From: Micromonosporaceae bacterium KJ-029
GTDB taxonomy: Bacteria; Actinomycetota; Actinomycetes; Mycobacteriales; Micromonosporaceae
Reading direction: 5' to 3'
DNA length: 64,000 nucleotides
NCBI GenBank assembly: GCA_005402585.1
Contig: BIFP01000021.1
Span: 1-64,000, forward strand
Part shown: positions 26,898 through 35,783 of the stretch, in pieces
Layout: each line of letters starts with the position of its first letter
Position numbering within the stretch: the first letter of the stretch is position 1
Made by a program: the position numbers and the translations under genes
The notes under the pieces: model-generated
Databases searched by the model: none
Told to the model about the DNA's origin: nothing
The model's input: the letters and a program-made list of their open reading frames with translations, nothing else

Positions 26898-27359
26898 CTA
26901 GGCCGGGCCGGGACGGAGCAGGGCGGCGGCCACCTGCCGCGCGGTGTCGGTCCACGGGGCCGGGCGCAGGGTCGCCGGGTCGAACCGGACGATCGCGCGC
27001 CGACCCTCCGCGTACGCCGTGGTGCCGTCGAGTGAGTGGAACCGGAAGGCGTACTCGGCGCTGCTGGTGCCGAAGTGCTCCAGCCAGAAGTGGACCGCGA
27101 CCGGGCCGGTGCCGGTGATCGGCGCGCGGTAGGTGATGGTGAACTCGCGTACCGCGTGGAACACGTCGGGCGTGCTGGCCTGCCCGCCCTGGTACGACAC
27201 CCCGCGCTCGGACCAGTACGCGGTGAGGACCCGCTCCAGCAGCAACGCGTACCGGGCGTTGTGCAGGAGGCCGAGGGCGTCGAGGTCGTCGAAGTGCACC
27301 ATGGCGTGCTCGACGTGGCCGTACTCGACGGCGGGCTGTTCGGCGAGGGCGTGGCTCAT
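26898..27359 (-). CDS. hotdog-fold acyl-CoA thioesterase-like protein
   Basis: 153 residues, typical 4HBT length. HFDDLDALGLLHNARYALLLERV near the N-terminus holds the conserved Asp and Tyr of YbgC-like thioesterases, and FHAVREFTITYRAPI is the long central helix/strand region. Probably hydrolyses an acyl-CoA. ATG 27359 overlaps the TGA of the upstream TetR gene (ATGA), so the two are coupled. The last codon touches the structured repeat. Confidence 0.82.
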   Translation of the reverse strand: MSHALAEQPAVEYGHVEHAMVHFDDLDALGLLHNARYALLLERVLTAYWSERGVSYQGGQASTPDVFHAVREFTITYRAPITGTGPVAVHFWLEHFGTSSAEYAFRFHSLDGTTAYAEGRRAIVRFDPATLRPAPWTDTARQVAAALLRPGPA

Positions 27360-27994
27360 GACTGGCCTTCCGGTAGCAGGGTGAGGTCGGGGCACAAGGC
27401 CCGCAGGCGGCCCAGCACGCCGAGGCGGGCGTGCCGGTAGGTGGTCTCCGGGTCCAGCAGCCGGGAGCGCATCGCGGCGGCGATCCCACACGCGTCGATC
27501 TCGTACGCCAGCAGCGCGGCGTCCACGTCGGAGGGAAGCTCGCCGAGGTCGACCGCCTCCCGGACGAGCCGTTCCAGGAACGCGGTCCAGGCGGCGAAGA
27601 CCTCGGCGAGGCGGTCCCGGACCGCGCCCGGCCGGGCGTTGAACTCGAACTCCGTGGTGGCGAAGAAACATCCACCGGGCAGCACCTGGGCGGCGTAGAA
27701 GTCGATCCGGGCCTCGTGCAGCGCCCGGATCCGGCGTACCCCCCGGGGAGCGCGCAGGGCCGGGGCGATGATCCGTTCCTGCCACTGCGTAACGGCCCGG
27801 TCGATGGTGGCGAGCTGGAGGGCCTCCTTGGAGCGCCAGTGCGCGAAGAGGCCGGACTTGCTCACCCCGAGCGAGTCGGCGAGGTGCCCGAGGGAGAGTC
27901 CGTCGAGTCCGTTGGCGGAGGCCAGGCTGACGGCGGCGTCCAGCACGGCAGTGCGGGTGCGCTCACCCCGGGCGAGCCGGCCGTCGACGGTCAT
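27356..27994 (-). CDS. TetR family transcriptional regulator
   Basis: 212 residues. The N-terminal HTH (about 12-58: RTRTAVLDAAVSLASANGLDG, then SLGHLADSLGVSKSGLFAHW) is clearly TetR. The ligand domain follows, with FDYA-like FYAAQVLPGGCFFATTEFEF of the TetR_C_6 type. First gene of a two-gene unit with the thioesterase; likely autoregulated through the palindrome 24 bases upstream. Inducer unknown, perhaps an acyl compound. Confidence 0.9.
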   Translation of the reverse strand: MTVDGRLARGERTRTAVLDAAVSLASANGLDGLSLGHLADSLGVSKSGLFAHWRSKEALQLATIDRAVTQWQERIIAPALRAPRGVRRIRALHEARIDFYAAQVLPGGCFFATTEFEFNARPGAVRDRLAEVFAAWTAFLERLVREAVDLGELPSDVDAALLAYEIDACGIAAAMRSRLLDPETTYRHARLGVLGRLRALCPDLTLLPEGQS

Positions 27995-28017
27995 GCCACG
28001 ACCCTACTAAAGAAGAC

Positions 28018-28027
28018 CGACCGGTCG
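28018..28027. promoter_or_regulatory. candidate TetR operator
   Basis: CGACCGGTCG, a perfect 10-bp palindrome in an A/T-richer stretch, lies 24 bases before the TetR start codon. Position and symmetry fit an autoregulatory site; the short arms leave this uncertain. Confidence 0.45.
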
Positions 28028-28103
28028 TATTTATTTCGCCGGTGACGGTCGTCACCACTGGTCGGGAAAGGTCGAAGGAGCGATCGCCTGGCGCCGACAC
28101 GAA

Positions 28104-28138
28104 AGCGTCCCGCCACCGGCGCTCGGTGGCGGGACGCT
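28104..28138. terminator. terminator downstream of deoD
   Basis: A 14-bp perfect stem (AGCGTCCCGCCACC, 7-nt loop) is followed on the minus strand by TTTCG, 13 bases past the deoD stop. Confidence 0.8.
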
Positions 28139-28151
28139 GTCAGGGCGTGTC

Positions 28152-28859
28152 TCAGGCGATGATCGTGTCCAGGGCGATCTCGACCATCTGGCTGAAGGTC
28201 TGCTCGCGCTCCTGTGACGTGGTCTTCTCGCCGGTCTTGATGTGGTCGCTGACCGTCAGCAGGGTCAGGGCGCGGGCCTTGAACCGGGCGGCGATGGTGT
28301 AGAGCGCGGCCGACTCCATCTCCACCGCCAGCACGCCGTAGTCGGCGAGGGTGTCGTAGAGGTCCGGCCGGTCGGTGTAGAAGGCGTCCGCGGCCAGGAT
28401 CGGCCCGACCCGCATCGCGATGCCGCGCCGTTCCGCCACCTCGACCGAGGTACGCAGCAGCCCGAAGTCGGCGACCGGGGCGTAGTCGATCAGCCCGTCG
28501 AAGCGCATCCGGTTCATGTTCGAGTCGGTCGACGACCCGCTCGCCGCGATCACGTCGCGCAGCTGGAGGTCCTCGCTGAGGGCGCCGCACGAGCCGACCC
28601 GGATCAGCGACTTCACGCCGTACTCGTTGACCAGCTCGTGGGCGTAGATCGAGGCCGAGGGCATCCCCATCCCGGAGCCCTGCACGGAAACCTCGACGCC
28701 GTTCCAGCGGCCGGTGAAGCCCAGCATCCCCCGGACCGTCGAGTAGCAGTTCGCGCCCTCGAGGTAGGTCTCCGCGATCCACTTGGCCCGCAGGGGGTCA
28801 CCCGGCATCAGGACCCGCTCGGCGATCTCGCCCGGCTTCGCGCCGATGTGCGTACTCAT
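28152..28859 (-). CDS. deoD: purine nucleoside phosphorylase, DeoD type
   Basis: 235 residues, the standard hexameric DeoD length. Motifs: [14 protein letters not shown] (phosphate loop), [22 protein letters not shown], the ribose-binding VEMESAALY and the catalytic SDHI. Phosphorolysis of purine (deoxy)nucleosides in salvage, cytoplasmic. ATG 28859. Monocistronic with its own terminator; divergent from tRNA-Ser. Confidence 0.95.
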   Translation of the reverse strand: MSTHIGAKPGEIAERVLMPGDPLRAKWIAETYLEGANCYSTVRGMLGFTGRWNGVEVSVQGSGMGMPSASIYAHELVNEYGVKSLIRVGSCGALSEDLQLRDVIAASGSSTDSNMNRMRFDGLIDYAPVADFGLLRTSVEVAERRGIAMRVGPILAADAFYTDRPDLYDTLADYGVLAVEMESAALYTIAARFKARALTLLTVSDHIKTGEKTTSQEREQTFSQMVEIALDTIIA

Positions 28860-28934
28860 GGCAGAGATCCTGCCAGGCCTGCCAGGCCGGGACCGGTTCG
28901 GCGTCGGAACCGGTGGTCCTGTACCCTACTCGGC

Positions 28935-29021
28935 GGTGGCGTGTCCGAGTGGCCTAAGGAGCACGCCTCGAAAGCGTGTGAGGGTTTACGCCCTCCGCGG
29001 GTTCAAATCCCGCCGCCACCG
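28935..29021 (+). tRNA. tRNA-Ser(CGA)
   Basis: Acceptor GGTGGCG pairs with CGCCACC, discriminator G. The anticodon loop CTCGAAA in stem ACGC/GCGT gives anticodon CGA (reads UCG). There is a long variable arm as in class II tRNAs and a GGTTCAAATCC T-arm. No encoded CCA. TACCCT about 12 bases upstream is a likely -10. Confidence 0.97.
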
Positions 29022-29036
29022 CTCGTGAAACAGCGA

Positions 29037-29082
29037 GAACGCCCGGCCGGTCCGTCAGGACCGGCCGGGCGTTCCGCTTCTC
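29037..29082 (+). terminator. terminator after tRNA-Ser(CGA)
   Basis: A 17-bp perfect stem (GAACGCCCGGCCGGTCC, loop GTCA) is followed by the T/C-rich CGCTTCTCGTCTC. It also lies just beyond the stop of the convergent sigma factor gene. Confidence 0.88.
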
Positions 29083-29100
29083 GTCTCAGTTCCGGTGTCG

Positions 29101-29685
29101 TCAGCTCCGGACGAAGTCTTCGCCGAGCAGTGCCCGGATCCGGCTCAACGCGCGCGTGTTCTGCATCTTGACCACCGAGGCGGATACGCCGAGGATCTCG
29201 GCGACGGTGTCCACGCTCTGGTCCTCCCAGTGCCGCAGTACCACGATCGCCTGGTCACGGACGGGCAGCGTGGCCAGTGCCGTCATCAGCGTGACGTGGA
29301 GATCCGTGTTCGGTGCCGGTTCCGGCGATTCGGGCAGTTGGGCGCGGACGATCTCCGAGTCGCTTCGCCGCTGTTTCTGGTCGAAGACGGCGTTCATGAG
29401 AACCCGGCGGCTGTACGCCTCAAGATTTGCGGTGCGCCAGATCCGACCCCACGACGCGTACATCTTCGTGAACGTGATCTGGGTCAGGTCCTGCGCGAGG
29501 TGCCAGTCCCGGCACATCAGGTACGCGGTGCGTCTCAGCCGGGGCGCGGCAGCCGCGACGAACGCGGCGAACTCCTCATCCCGGGTGGCCCGTACCCGCC
29601 GGCTCACGATGCCCCATCGGGCCAGCCGACCTGCCTGGGGGCCGTCGGACGACCCGACGGACGCGGCGGTGCCGATGCTCGTCAC
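29101..29685 (-). CDS. SigE-family ECF RNA polymerase sigma factor
   Basis: 194 residues. Sigma-2 region RDEEFAAFVAAAAPRLRRTAYLM...DLTQITFTKMYASW (about 27-80) and sigma-4 region LPVRDQAIVVLRHWEDQSVDTVAEIL (about 138-180) with the HTH. Residues follow the small-sigma pattern of actinobacterial SigE-family factors. GTG 29685 overlaps the TGA of the upstream membrane protein gene (GTGA) and has GGGGAGG before it, so the two are translated together. Likely held by that protein until a surface signal arrives (inference). Confidence 0.88.
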   Translation of the reverse strand: MTSIGTAASVGSSDGPQAGRLARWGIVSRRVRATRDEEFAAFVAAAAPRLRRTAYLMCRDWHLAQDLTQITFTKMYASWGRIWRTANLEAYSRRVLMNAVFDQKQRRSDSEIVRAQLPESPEPAPNTDLHVTLMTALATLPVRDQAIVVLRHWEDQSVDTVAEILGVSASVVKMQNTRALSRIRALLGEDFVRS

Positions 29686-30287
29686 CCATCCTCCCCGGAC
29701 CGGGCGCCCGCAGGGCACATGCTGCCCAGGATCAGGTCGACGCCGTCGGTGCCGTCGAACTTCGCTACGAACGTCAGGTACTCCGCCGGATTCGTGAGCT
29801 TGACGTGGAAGGACTCCGGAAGCTGGTCGACCGTGACCGCCTCGATCAGGTCCGGATCATCCTTGAACATCTTCCTGAACCTGTCGTATGCCTGTTCCCG
29901 ACTCTCGAACGTCACGCTTCGGACGAGCGGGTCCGACTGTAGGTCGCCGCGTAGGTCGAGGCGCTGCTCGTCGGTGATCTCAAGACGCAGGAAAACCCGG
30001 ACGTGGGTCGCCTCACGGTGCGCCGGCGCGGCGCAGATGGTGCTCCCCGGTGGTATCAACGCCCCGGGCGTCACCACCAGCGGAGCCGTACCACCCGTCG
30101 GGGCCGTGCTCAGTGCGACCATCGTGGCGATGACCGCGACCACGCCGGTCGCACCACCCGTGAGCAGACCGCGCCGACGGCGCAGGGCCGTCCCCCGAAC
30201 CATGGCCTCCTGAGCCAGGTTTCCCGGCGGGGGCATGGGTTCGTCACCGAGGGCCCGCTCGAAGAGCACACGCAAGTTCTGATCCAC
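29682..30287 (-). CDS. membrane protein with FtsX extracellular-like domain, probable sigma partner
   Basis: 201 residues: ~45-residue cytoplasmic N-terminus (DQNLRVLFERALGDEPMPPP), one helix (GLLTGGATGVVAVIATMVALS), then an extracytoplasmic domain. Residues after about 90 (VRVFLRLEITDEQRLDLRGD... VTFESREQAYDRFRKMF... LPESFHVKL) match the FtsX_ECD pattern of cell-division FtsX, without the FtsX permease helices. GTG 30287 has GAGGAA upstream. The N-terminal part resembles the conserved tail partners of SigE-family factors, so an anti-sigma role is likely but unproven. Confidence 0.78.
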   Translation of the reverse strand: MDQNLRVLFERALGDEPMPPPGNLAQEAMVRGTALRRRRGLLTGGATGVVAVIATMVALSTAPTGGTAPLVVTPGALIPPGSTICAAPAHREATHVRVFLRLEITDEQRLDLRGDLQSDPLVRSVTFESREQAYDRFRKMFKDDPDLIEAVTVDQLPESFHVKLTNPAEYLTFVAKFDGTDGVDLILGSMCPAGARSGEDG

Positions 30288-30521
30288 AGTTCGTTCCTCG
30301 TTTCCGGTTGCTTCCCTCCTCAAGGACTGGTCGGGCCGCCGGTTCGGTCACATCGCGCGGCAGACCCGTACCGCGAACCGGCCGCGCGTTCGCTCTCGGT
30401 CTCATTCGTGCTCCGGCGGCGGATTCAGCCCGTCCAGGTCGGCATGTGTGGCCGACCGGACATGGCTATCGATCGACATCTCCCTAGGATGTGGGGGCGT
30501 CCACGGGGAGCGGGGGTTGTG

Positions 30522-32180
30522 ATGCGACGGAGAGTTGCCGGGGTGTCCGTGCTGGCGGTGTTGGCCAGCCTGGCGGTGAGCGCCCCCGCGCAGGCGGCGG
30601 ACGAGTTCCGGACCATCACCCGGGACGGCCTCGTCATGCAGTATCACCGGGTGGCGAAGGCGGTCACTGCGGTGAAGGGGACGGGGACCACCCGTTCCGA
30701 CTTCGACGGCGACGGCGTCGACGACATCGCGGCCTCCGCCGAGACCCTCAACCACAGCCAACTGCCCTACTACCCGACCGGCGTGGTCGTCGTGCGCTAC
30801 TCGTCCGCGCCGCAGGTCGACTACTTCATCGGTGCCATGACGACGGACGTCGGCTCCAGCTTCGGCATCGCGCTGGTGGCCGGTGACTTCAACGGTGACG
30901 GCTACGACGACCTGGCGATCGGCGACGCGGACGAGGTCGACACCCGGAACAAGGCCCGCGGTGGCGGTGTCTGGGTCATCCCGGGCAGCCCCACTGGCCT
31001 GGTGGTCGACTCGACCAAGCACTTCAACCAGAGCTCGCCGGGTGTCCCTGGCGAGTCGGAGAACTACGACGCGTTCGGTGCGTCACTCGCGGCCGGTGAC
31101 ATCAACGGCGACGGCCGCGACGACCTCGCGATCGGTGCCTTCAAGGAGTCGATCGGCAGCGTGGCGGAGGCCGGCGCGGTCACCGTCCTCTACGGCGGAA
31201 CCGGTGGCCTCACCGGCACCGGCGCGCAGCAGCTGCACCAGAACCAGGCCGCCGTGCCCGGCACGGCGGAACGTCGCGACCACTTCGGGATGTCCCTCGC
31301 GATCGGGAAGGTCAACAACAACAAGTACGCCGACCTGGTCATCGGTGCGCCCCACGAGAACGACGGCCAGTCGATCTGGAACGGCACCGGCATGGTCACC
31401 CTGATGTGGGGCTCGGCGAGTGGGGTGAAGCTCAGCGGCGCCACCTCGGTCACTGGTGCGGGGGTGTACAAGGCGACCGGGCGCAGCGACACGATCGCCT
31501 GGTACCTGGGCACGTCGCTTGCGATCGGTGACGTGAACGGGGACGGGCTCGGCGAGGTGATCGCCGGTGCGCCAAACGCGCAGACCCCACACCTCGACGG
31601 TGGTCTGATCGCGGTCTTCACCGGGCGGACCGGTGGCCTGTCCGGCAGCGCGGTAAAGATCATCACGCAACGTACGACCGGTGTGCCAGGCTCCCCAGAG
31701 GACCTGGACCGGTTCGGCGCGACGCTCGCGGCCGGCGACGTGACCGGCGACGGCAGAGCGGACGTGCTGGTCGGTGCGTACACCGAGGCGATCGGCACGA
31801 AGCGCGAGGCGGGCATGATCGTGCTGCTCAAGGGCTCCTCGTCCGGGCTGACCGGCAGCGGTGCCCAGGGCTTCGACCAGGACCACCCGGTCGTCCCGGG
31901 CGGTGCGGAACGCGGGGACCGTTTCGGTGGCTCAGTGGCGCTGCTGAACCTCAACGGCACCGGTCCGCTGGACGCCGTCGTGGCGTCACCGGGCGAAGAG
32001 GTCGCCGGCGACCTGGCGGGATACTCCTCCGGGACGTTGTCCCGGTTCCACGGCTCCTCCGGCGGGCTCGTCCCGCAGTCCGCCTCCTGGAGCGGGCGCG
32101 CCCTGAACACCGACCGCCTTCAGCTCCTGGACTACGGCCACCAGATCGCCGGTCCGCAGAGCAGCGGCCCGTGGTACTGA
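30522..32180 (+). CDS. secreted FG-GAP (integrin-alpha-like) beta-propeller protein 1
   Basis: 552 residues. A signal peptide (VLAVLASLAVSAPAQA) is followed by seven FG-GAP repeats with Ca-binding-like DxDGDGxDD loops: DFDGDGVDD, DFNGDGYDD, DINGDGRDD, KVNNNKYAD, DVNGDGLGE, DVTGDGRAD, NLNGTGPLD. Seven repeats predict a closed seven-bladed propeller. Extracellular; ligand unknown. ATG 30522 (GTG 30519 directly before) follows a purine-rich GGGGAGCGGGGG. First of three tandem paralogues. It lacks the Cys-x-Cys pair that copies 2 and 3 have in the second blade (SSFG here). Confidence 0.88.
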   Translation: MRRRVAGVSVLAVLASLAVSAPAQAADEFRTITRDGLVMQYHRVAKAVTAVKGTGTTRSDFDGDGVDDIAASAETLNHSQLPYYPTGVVVVRYSSAPQVDYFIGAMTTDVGSSFGIALVAGDFNGDGYDDLAIGDADEVDTRNKARGGGVWVIPGSPTGLVVDSTKHFNQSSPGVPGESENYDAFGASLAAGDINGDGRDDLAIGAFKESIGSVAEAGAVTVLYGGTGGLTGTGAQQLHQNQAAVPGTAERRDHFGMSLAIGKVNNNKYADLVIGAPHENDGQSIWNGTGMVTLMWGSASGVKLSGATSVTGAGVYKATGRSDTIAWYLGTSLAIGDVNGDGLGEVIAGAPNAQTPHLDGGLIAVFTGRTGGLSGSAVKIITQRTTGVPGSPEDLDRFGATLAAGDVTGDGRADVLVGAYTEAIGTKREAGMIVLLKGSSSGLTGSGAQGFDQDHPVVPGGAERGDRFGGSVALLNLNGTGPLDAVVASPGEEVAGDLAGYSSGTLSRFHGSSGGLVPQSASWSGRALNTDRLQLLDYGHQIAGPQSSGPWY

Positions 32181-32340
32181 CCCAGGCGGCGGGCATGGCC
32201 GTGCGTTACTGTGAGTGATTGATCGCTGTCGCTGCGATTCCGTGCGATGGTTTTCCCATGCTGCCTGTCGAGGCCGGCCCACCCGGATCGCCGCGGCGGC
32301 TGACCAGCCGGTGGACGTCTACGGGGAGCGGGGGTTTCTG

Positions 32341-33996
32341 ATGCGACGGAAAGTCGCCAGCGTGTCCGTGCTGGCGGTGTTGGCCAGCCTGGCGGTGAGC
32401 GCCCCCGCGCGGGCGGCGGACGAGTTCCGGACCATCACCCGGGAGGGCGTGGTCCTGCAGTATCACCGGGTGGCGAAGGCGGTCACCCCGGTGAAGGGGA
32501 GCGGGCCGACCCGGTCCGACTTCGACGGGGACGGCGTCGACGACATCGCGGCCAACGGCGATCCCTCCTACTTCGACCCGTCGCGCCACCCGACCGGTGC
32601 GGTTGTGGTGCGCTACTCGTCCGCGCCGCACGTCGACTACTTTTCGGGTGTCCTTTCCCCCGACGGCGGCTGCAGCTGCTTCGGCATGGCGCTCGTGGCC
32701 GGCGACTTCAACGGGGACGGCTACGACGACCTGGCAATCGGTGACTCGGACGAGGTCGACCCGCGTAACAAGACCCACGCCGGCGGCGTCTGGGTCATTC
32801 CGGGCAGCCGTACCGGTCTGGTGGTCGACTCGGCGCAGCACTTCAACCAGAGCACGCCGGGAGTACCCGGTGAGGCGGAGGAACACGACAGGTTCGGCTC
32901 GGCGCTCGCGGCCGGCGACATCAACGGCGACGGCCGCGACGACCTGGCGATCGGGGCGTACGGCGAATCGATCGGGAAGATCGCGGAGGCCGGCGCGGTC
33001 ACCGTTCTTTACGGCGGGGTCGGTGGCCTGAAGGTCACCGGCGCGCAGCAGCTTCACCAGAACCAGGCCGCGGTGCCGGGCGCTGCGGAGCGCCGCGACC
33101 ACTTCGGCTGGACGCTCGCGATCGGGAAGGTCAACAACAACAAGTACGCGGACCTGGTCATCGCTGCTCCCCACGAGAACGACGGCCAGAGCTGGACCGG
33201 CAGCGGCATGGTGACCCTGATGTGGGGTTCGGCGGGCGGCGTGAAACTGAGCGGCGCAACCTCGGTAACCGGCGCGGCGGTGAAGAAGGCGATGGGCCAC
33301 CGCGACACGATCGCCTGGTACCTCGGTGAGGCGCTCGCGATAGGTGACGTGAACGGGGACGGGCTCGGTGAGGTGATCGCTGGCGCGCCCAGCGCCCAGA
33401 CCCCGCACATCTATGGTGGCCTGATCGCGGTCTTCACCGGCCGGACCGGGGGCCTGTCCGGCAGCGCCGTTAAGATCATCACGCAGCGTACGGCCGGTGT
33501 GCCGGGCTCGCCGGAGGCCGGGGACCGGTTCGGTGCGACGCTCGCGGTGGGTGACGTGACCGGCGACGGCCGGGCCGACGTGCTGGTCGGCGCGCCCGGC
33601 GAGGCGATCGGTACGAAGGCCGAGGCAGGCATGATCACTCTGCTCAAGGGTTCGTCCTCGGGGCTGACCGGCAGCGGTGCCCAGGGCTTCGACCAGGACC
33701 ACCCGGTCGTCCCGGGCGGCGCGGAGCGCGGCGACAAGTTCGGTGCCTCGGTGGCGCTGCTCAACCTCAACGGCACCGGTCCGCTGGACGCTGTGGTGGC
33801 GTCGACCGGCGAAGAGGTGTCCGGAGATCAGGCCGGTTACCCGTCCGGAACGTTGTCCCGTTTCCACGGTGCTTCCGGCGGGCTCGTCCCGCAGTCCGGC
33901 TCGTGGAGCGGCCTGTCACTGCGTACCGACCGGGTCTGGCCGCAGCGGTACGGCCTGCGCATCGCCGGCCCGCAGAGCGGCGGCCCGCTCTTCTGA
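32341..33996 (+). CDS. secreted FG-GAP beta-propeller protein 2
   Basis: 551 residues, same signal peptide and seven FG-GAP repeats as its neighbours. Differs by a CSCFG pair in blade 2. The 5' flank repeats the ACGGGGAGCGGGGGTT tract before copy 1, showing that the duplication included the ribosome site. Separated from copy 1 by 160 bases without a clear terminator. Confidence 0.88.
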   Translation: MRRKVASVSVLAVLASLAVSAPARAADEFRTITREGVVLQYHRVAKAVTPVKGSGPTRSDFDGDGVDDIAANGDPSYFDPSRHPTGAVVVRYSSAPHVDYFSGVLSPDGGCSCFGMALVAGDFNGDGYDDLAIGDSDEVDPRNKTHAGGVWVIPGSRTGLVVDSAQHFNQSTPGVPGEAEEHDRFGSALAAGDINGDGRDDLAIGAYGESIGKIAEAGAVTVLYGGVGGLKVTGAQQLHQNQAAVPGAAERRDHFGWTLAIGKVNNNKYADLVIAAPHENDGQSWTGSGMVTLMWGSAGGVKLSGATSVTGAAVKKAMGHRDTIAWYLGEALAIGDVNGDGLGEVIAGAPSAQTPHIYGGLIAVFTGRTGGLSGSAVKIITQRTAGVPGSPEAGDRFGATLAVGDVTGDGRADVLVGAPGEAIGTKAEAGMITLLKGSSSGLTGSGAQGFDQDHPVVPGGAERGDKFGASVALLNLNGTGPLDAVVASTGEEVSGDQAGYPSGTLSRFHGASGGLVPQSGSWSGLSLRTDRVWPQRYGLRIAGPQSGGPLF

Positions 33997-34046
33997 CCCG
34001 AGAATCTGATCTTGACATGGTTGGCGCTACAGAGAACGGGGAACGA

Positions 34047-35702
34047 GTGCGACGGAGAATTGCCGGGGTGTCCGTGCTGGCGGTTGTGGCCGGCATGGCG
34101 GTGAGTACGCCCGCGCGGGCGGCGGACGAGTTCCGGACGGTCACCCGGGACGGTGTGATCCTGCAGAATCACCGGGTGGCGAAGGCGGTCACCCCGGTGA
34201 AGGGGACCGGTCCGACCCGGTCCGACTTCGACGGTGACGGCATCGACGACATCGCGGCCAGCGCCGATCCCTTCGAGCACAGCTTCCCCCAGTCGACAGC
34301 CGGCGTGGTCGTCGTGCGCTACTCGTCGGCGCCGCAGGTCGACTATTACGCCACGGCCGTCCCATCCGTCGGCGGCTGCGGCTGCTTCGGCGAAACCCTC
34401 GCCGCAGGGGACTTCAACGGCGACGGCTACGACGATCTGGCAATCGGGGACATCGGCGAGTACGACGTGAGCGCGAAGGTGCATGCCGGTGGGGTGTGGG
34501 TGATTCCGGGCAGCAGCACCGGCCTGCGGGTCGACTCGGCGAAGCACTTCAACCAGAGCACGCCCGGCGTACCGGGTGCCTCGGAGAAGGAGGACTGGTT
34601 CGGGTCCGCGCTCGCGACTGGCGACATCAACGGCGACGGGCGCGACGACCTGGCGATCGGGGCGTACGGCGAGGCGATCGGAACCATCAAGGAGGCCGGC
34701 GCGGTCACCGTCCTGTACGGCAGTGTCGGTGGCCTGACCGCCACCGGCGCCCAGCAGTTGCACCAGAACCAGGCCGCGGTGCCCGGCGCGGCGGAACGCG
34801 GTGACCACTTCGGCTGGACCCTCGCGATCGGGAAGGTCAACAACAACAAGTACGCCGACCTGGTCATCGGCGCACCGCAGGAAAACGAGAGCACCACTTC
34901 CAGGGGCAGCGGAATGATCACGCTGATGTGGGGCTCGGCGAGCGGCGTGAAGCTCAGCGGGGCCACCTCGGTCACCGGGGCAGCGCTGCGCAAGGCGACC
35001 GGGCGTAGCGACAGCTACGTCTGGCAGCTTGGCATGGCGCTCGCGGTCGGCGACGTGAACGGCGACGGGCTGGGCGAGGTGATCGCCGGTGCGCCGTTCG
35101 CGCAGAGCCCGAAGGGCAACGAGGGCATGGTCGCGGTCCTCACCGGTCGGACCGGCGGCCTGTCGAGCAGCGCCGTGAAGCTCTTCAGCCAGCGTACGGC
35201 CGGGGTTCCGGGGTCACCGGAGGCCGGTGACCTGTTCGGTGCGACGCTCGCCGTTGGCGATGTGACCGGCGACGGCCGGGCCGACGTGCTGGTGGGTGCG
35301 CCCGGCGAGGCGATCGGCACCAGGGCCGAGGCGGGCATGGTCGCCCTGCTCAAGGGTTCTGCCGCCGGGCTGACCGGCAGCGGTGCCCAGGGCTTCGACC
35401 AGAACCACCCGATCGTCCCGGGCGGCGCAGAGCGGGGCGACCGATTCGGTGGCTCGGTCGCGATCCTCAACCTCAACGGGACCGGTCCGCTGGACGCGGT
35501 CGTGGCGTCGCCCGGCGAAGAGGTGGCCGGCGATCAGGCTGGGCTCGGATCCGGCTCGGTTGCCCTGTTCCACGGTGCTTCCGGTGGGCTCGTCCCGCTG
35601 TCCACCTCATGGAGTGGCCTGAGCGTGCGTACCGACCTCGTCTGGCCCAAGTGGTACGGCCGCCGCCTCGCCACCCCCCAAACCGGCGGCGTCTACTTCT
35701 GA
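34047..35702 (+). CDS. secreted FG-GAP beta-propeller protein 3
   Basis: 551 residues, signal peptide ending in ARA and seven FG-GAP repeats (NLNGTGPLD in the last). CGCFG pair in blade 2 as in copy 2. Only 50 bases follow copy 2, so they are probably cotranscribed. GTG 34047 with GGGGAAC before it; an in-frame ATG at 34017 would add 10 residues. The strong terminator at 35727 closes the cluster. Confidence 0.87.
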   Translation: MRRRIAGVSVLAVVAGMAVSTPARAADEFRTVTRDGVILQNHRVAKAVTPVKGTGPTRSDFDGDGIDDIAASADPFEHSFPQSTAGVVVVRYSSAPQVDYYATAVPSVGGCGCFGETLAAGDFNGDGYDDLAIGDIGEYDVSAKVHAGGVWVIPGSSTGLRVDSAKHFNQSTPGVPGASEKEDWFGSALATGDINGDGRDDLAIGAYGEAIGTIKEAGAVTVLYGSVGGLTATGAQQLHQNQAAVPGAAERGDHFGWTLAIGKVNNNKYADLVIGAPQENESTTSRGSGMITLMWGSASGVKLSGATSVTGAALRKATGRSDSYVWQLGMALAVGDVNGDGLGEVIAGAPFAQSPKGNEGMVAVLTGRTGGLSSSAVKLFSQRTAGVPGSPEAGDLFGATLAVGDVTGDGRADVLVGAPGEAIGTRAEAGMVALLKGSAAGLTGSGAQGFDQNHPIVPGGAERGDRFGGSVAILNLNGTGPLDAVVASPGEEVAGDQAGLGSGSVALFHGASGGLVPLSTSWSGLSVRTDLVWPKWYGRRLATPQTGGVYF

Positions 35703-35726
35703 CCCACCGCTTCTGACCCACCGCGA

Positions 35727-35780
35727 CGAGATCTTGGTACGGATCCGCCCCTCGGAGGGCGGCTTCGTATCAAGATCTCG
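35727..35780. terminator. terminator after the FG-GAP cluster
   Basis: A long hairpin: CGAGATCTTG (35727-35736) pairs with CAAGATCTCG (35771-35780), continued inward through TACG/CGTA and CCGCC/GGCGG. It sits between convergent stops and probably serves both genes. Confidence 0.8.
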
Positions 35781-35783
35781 GTG

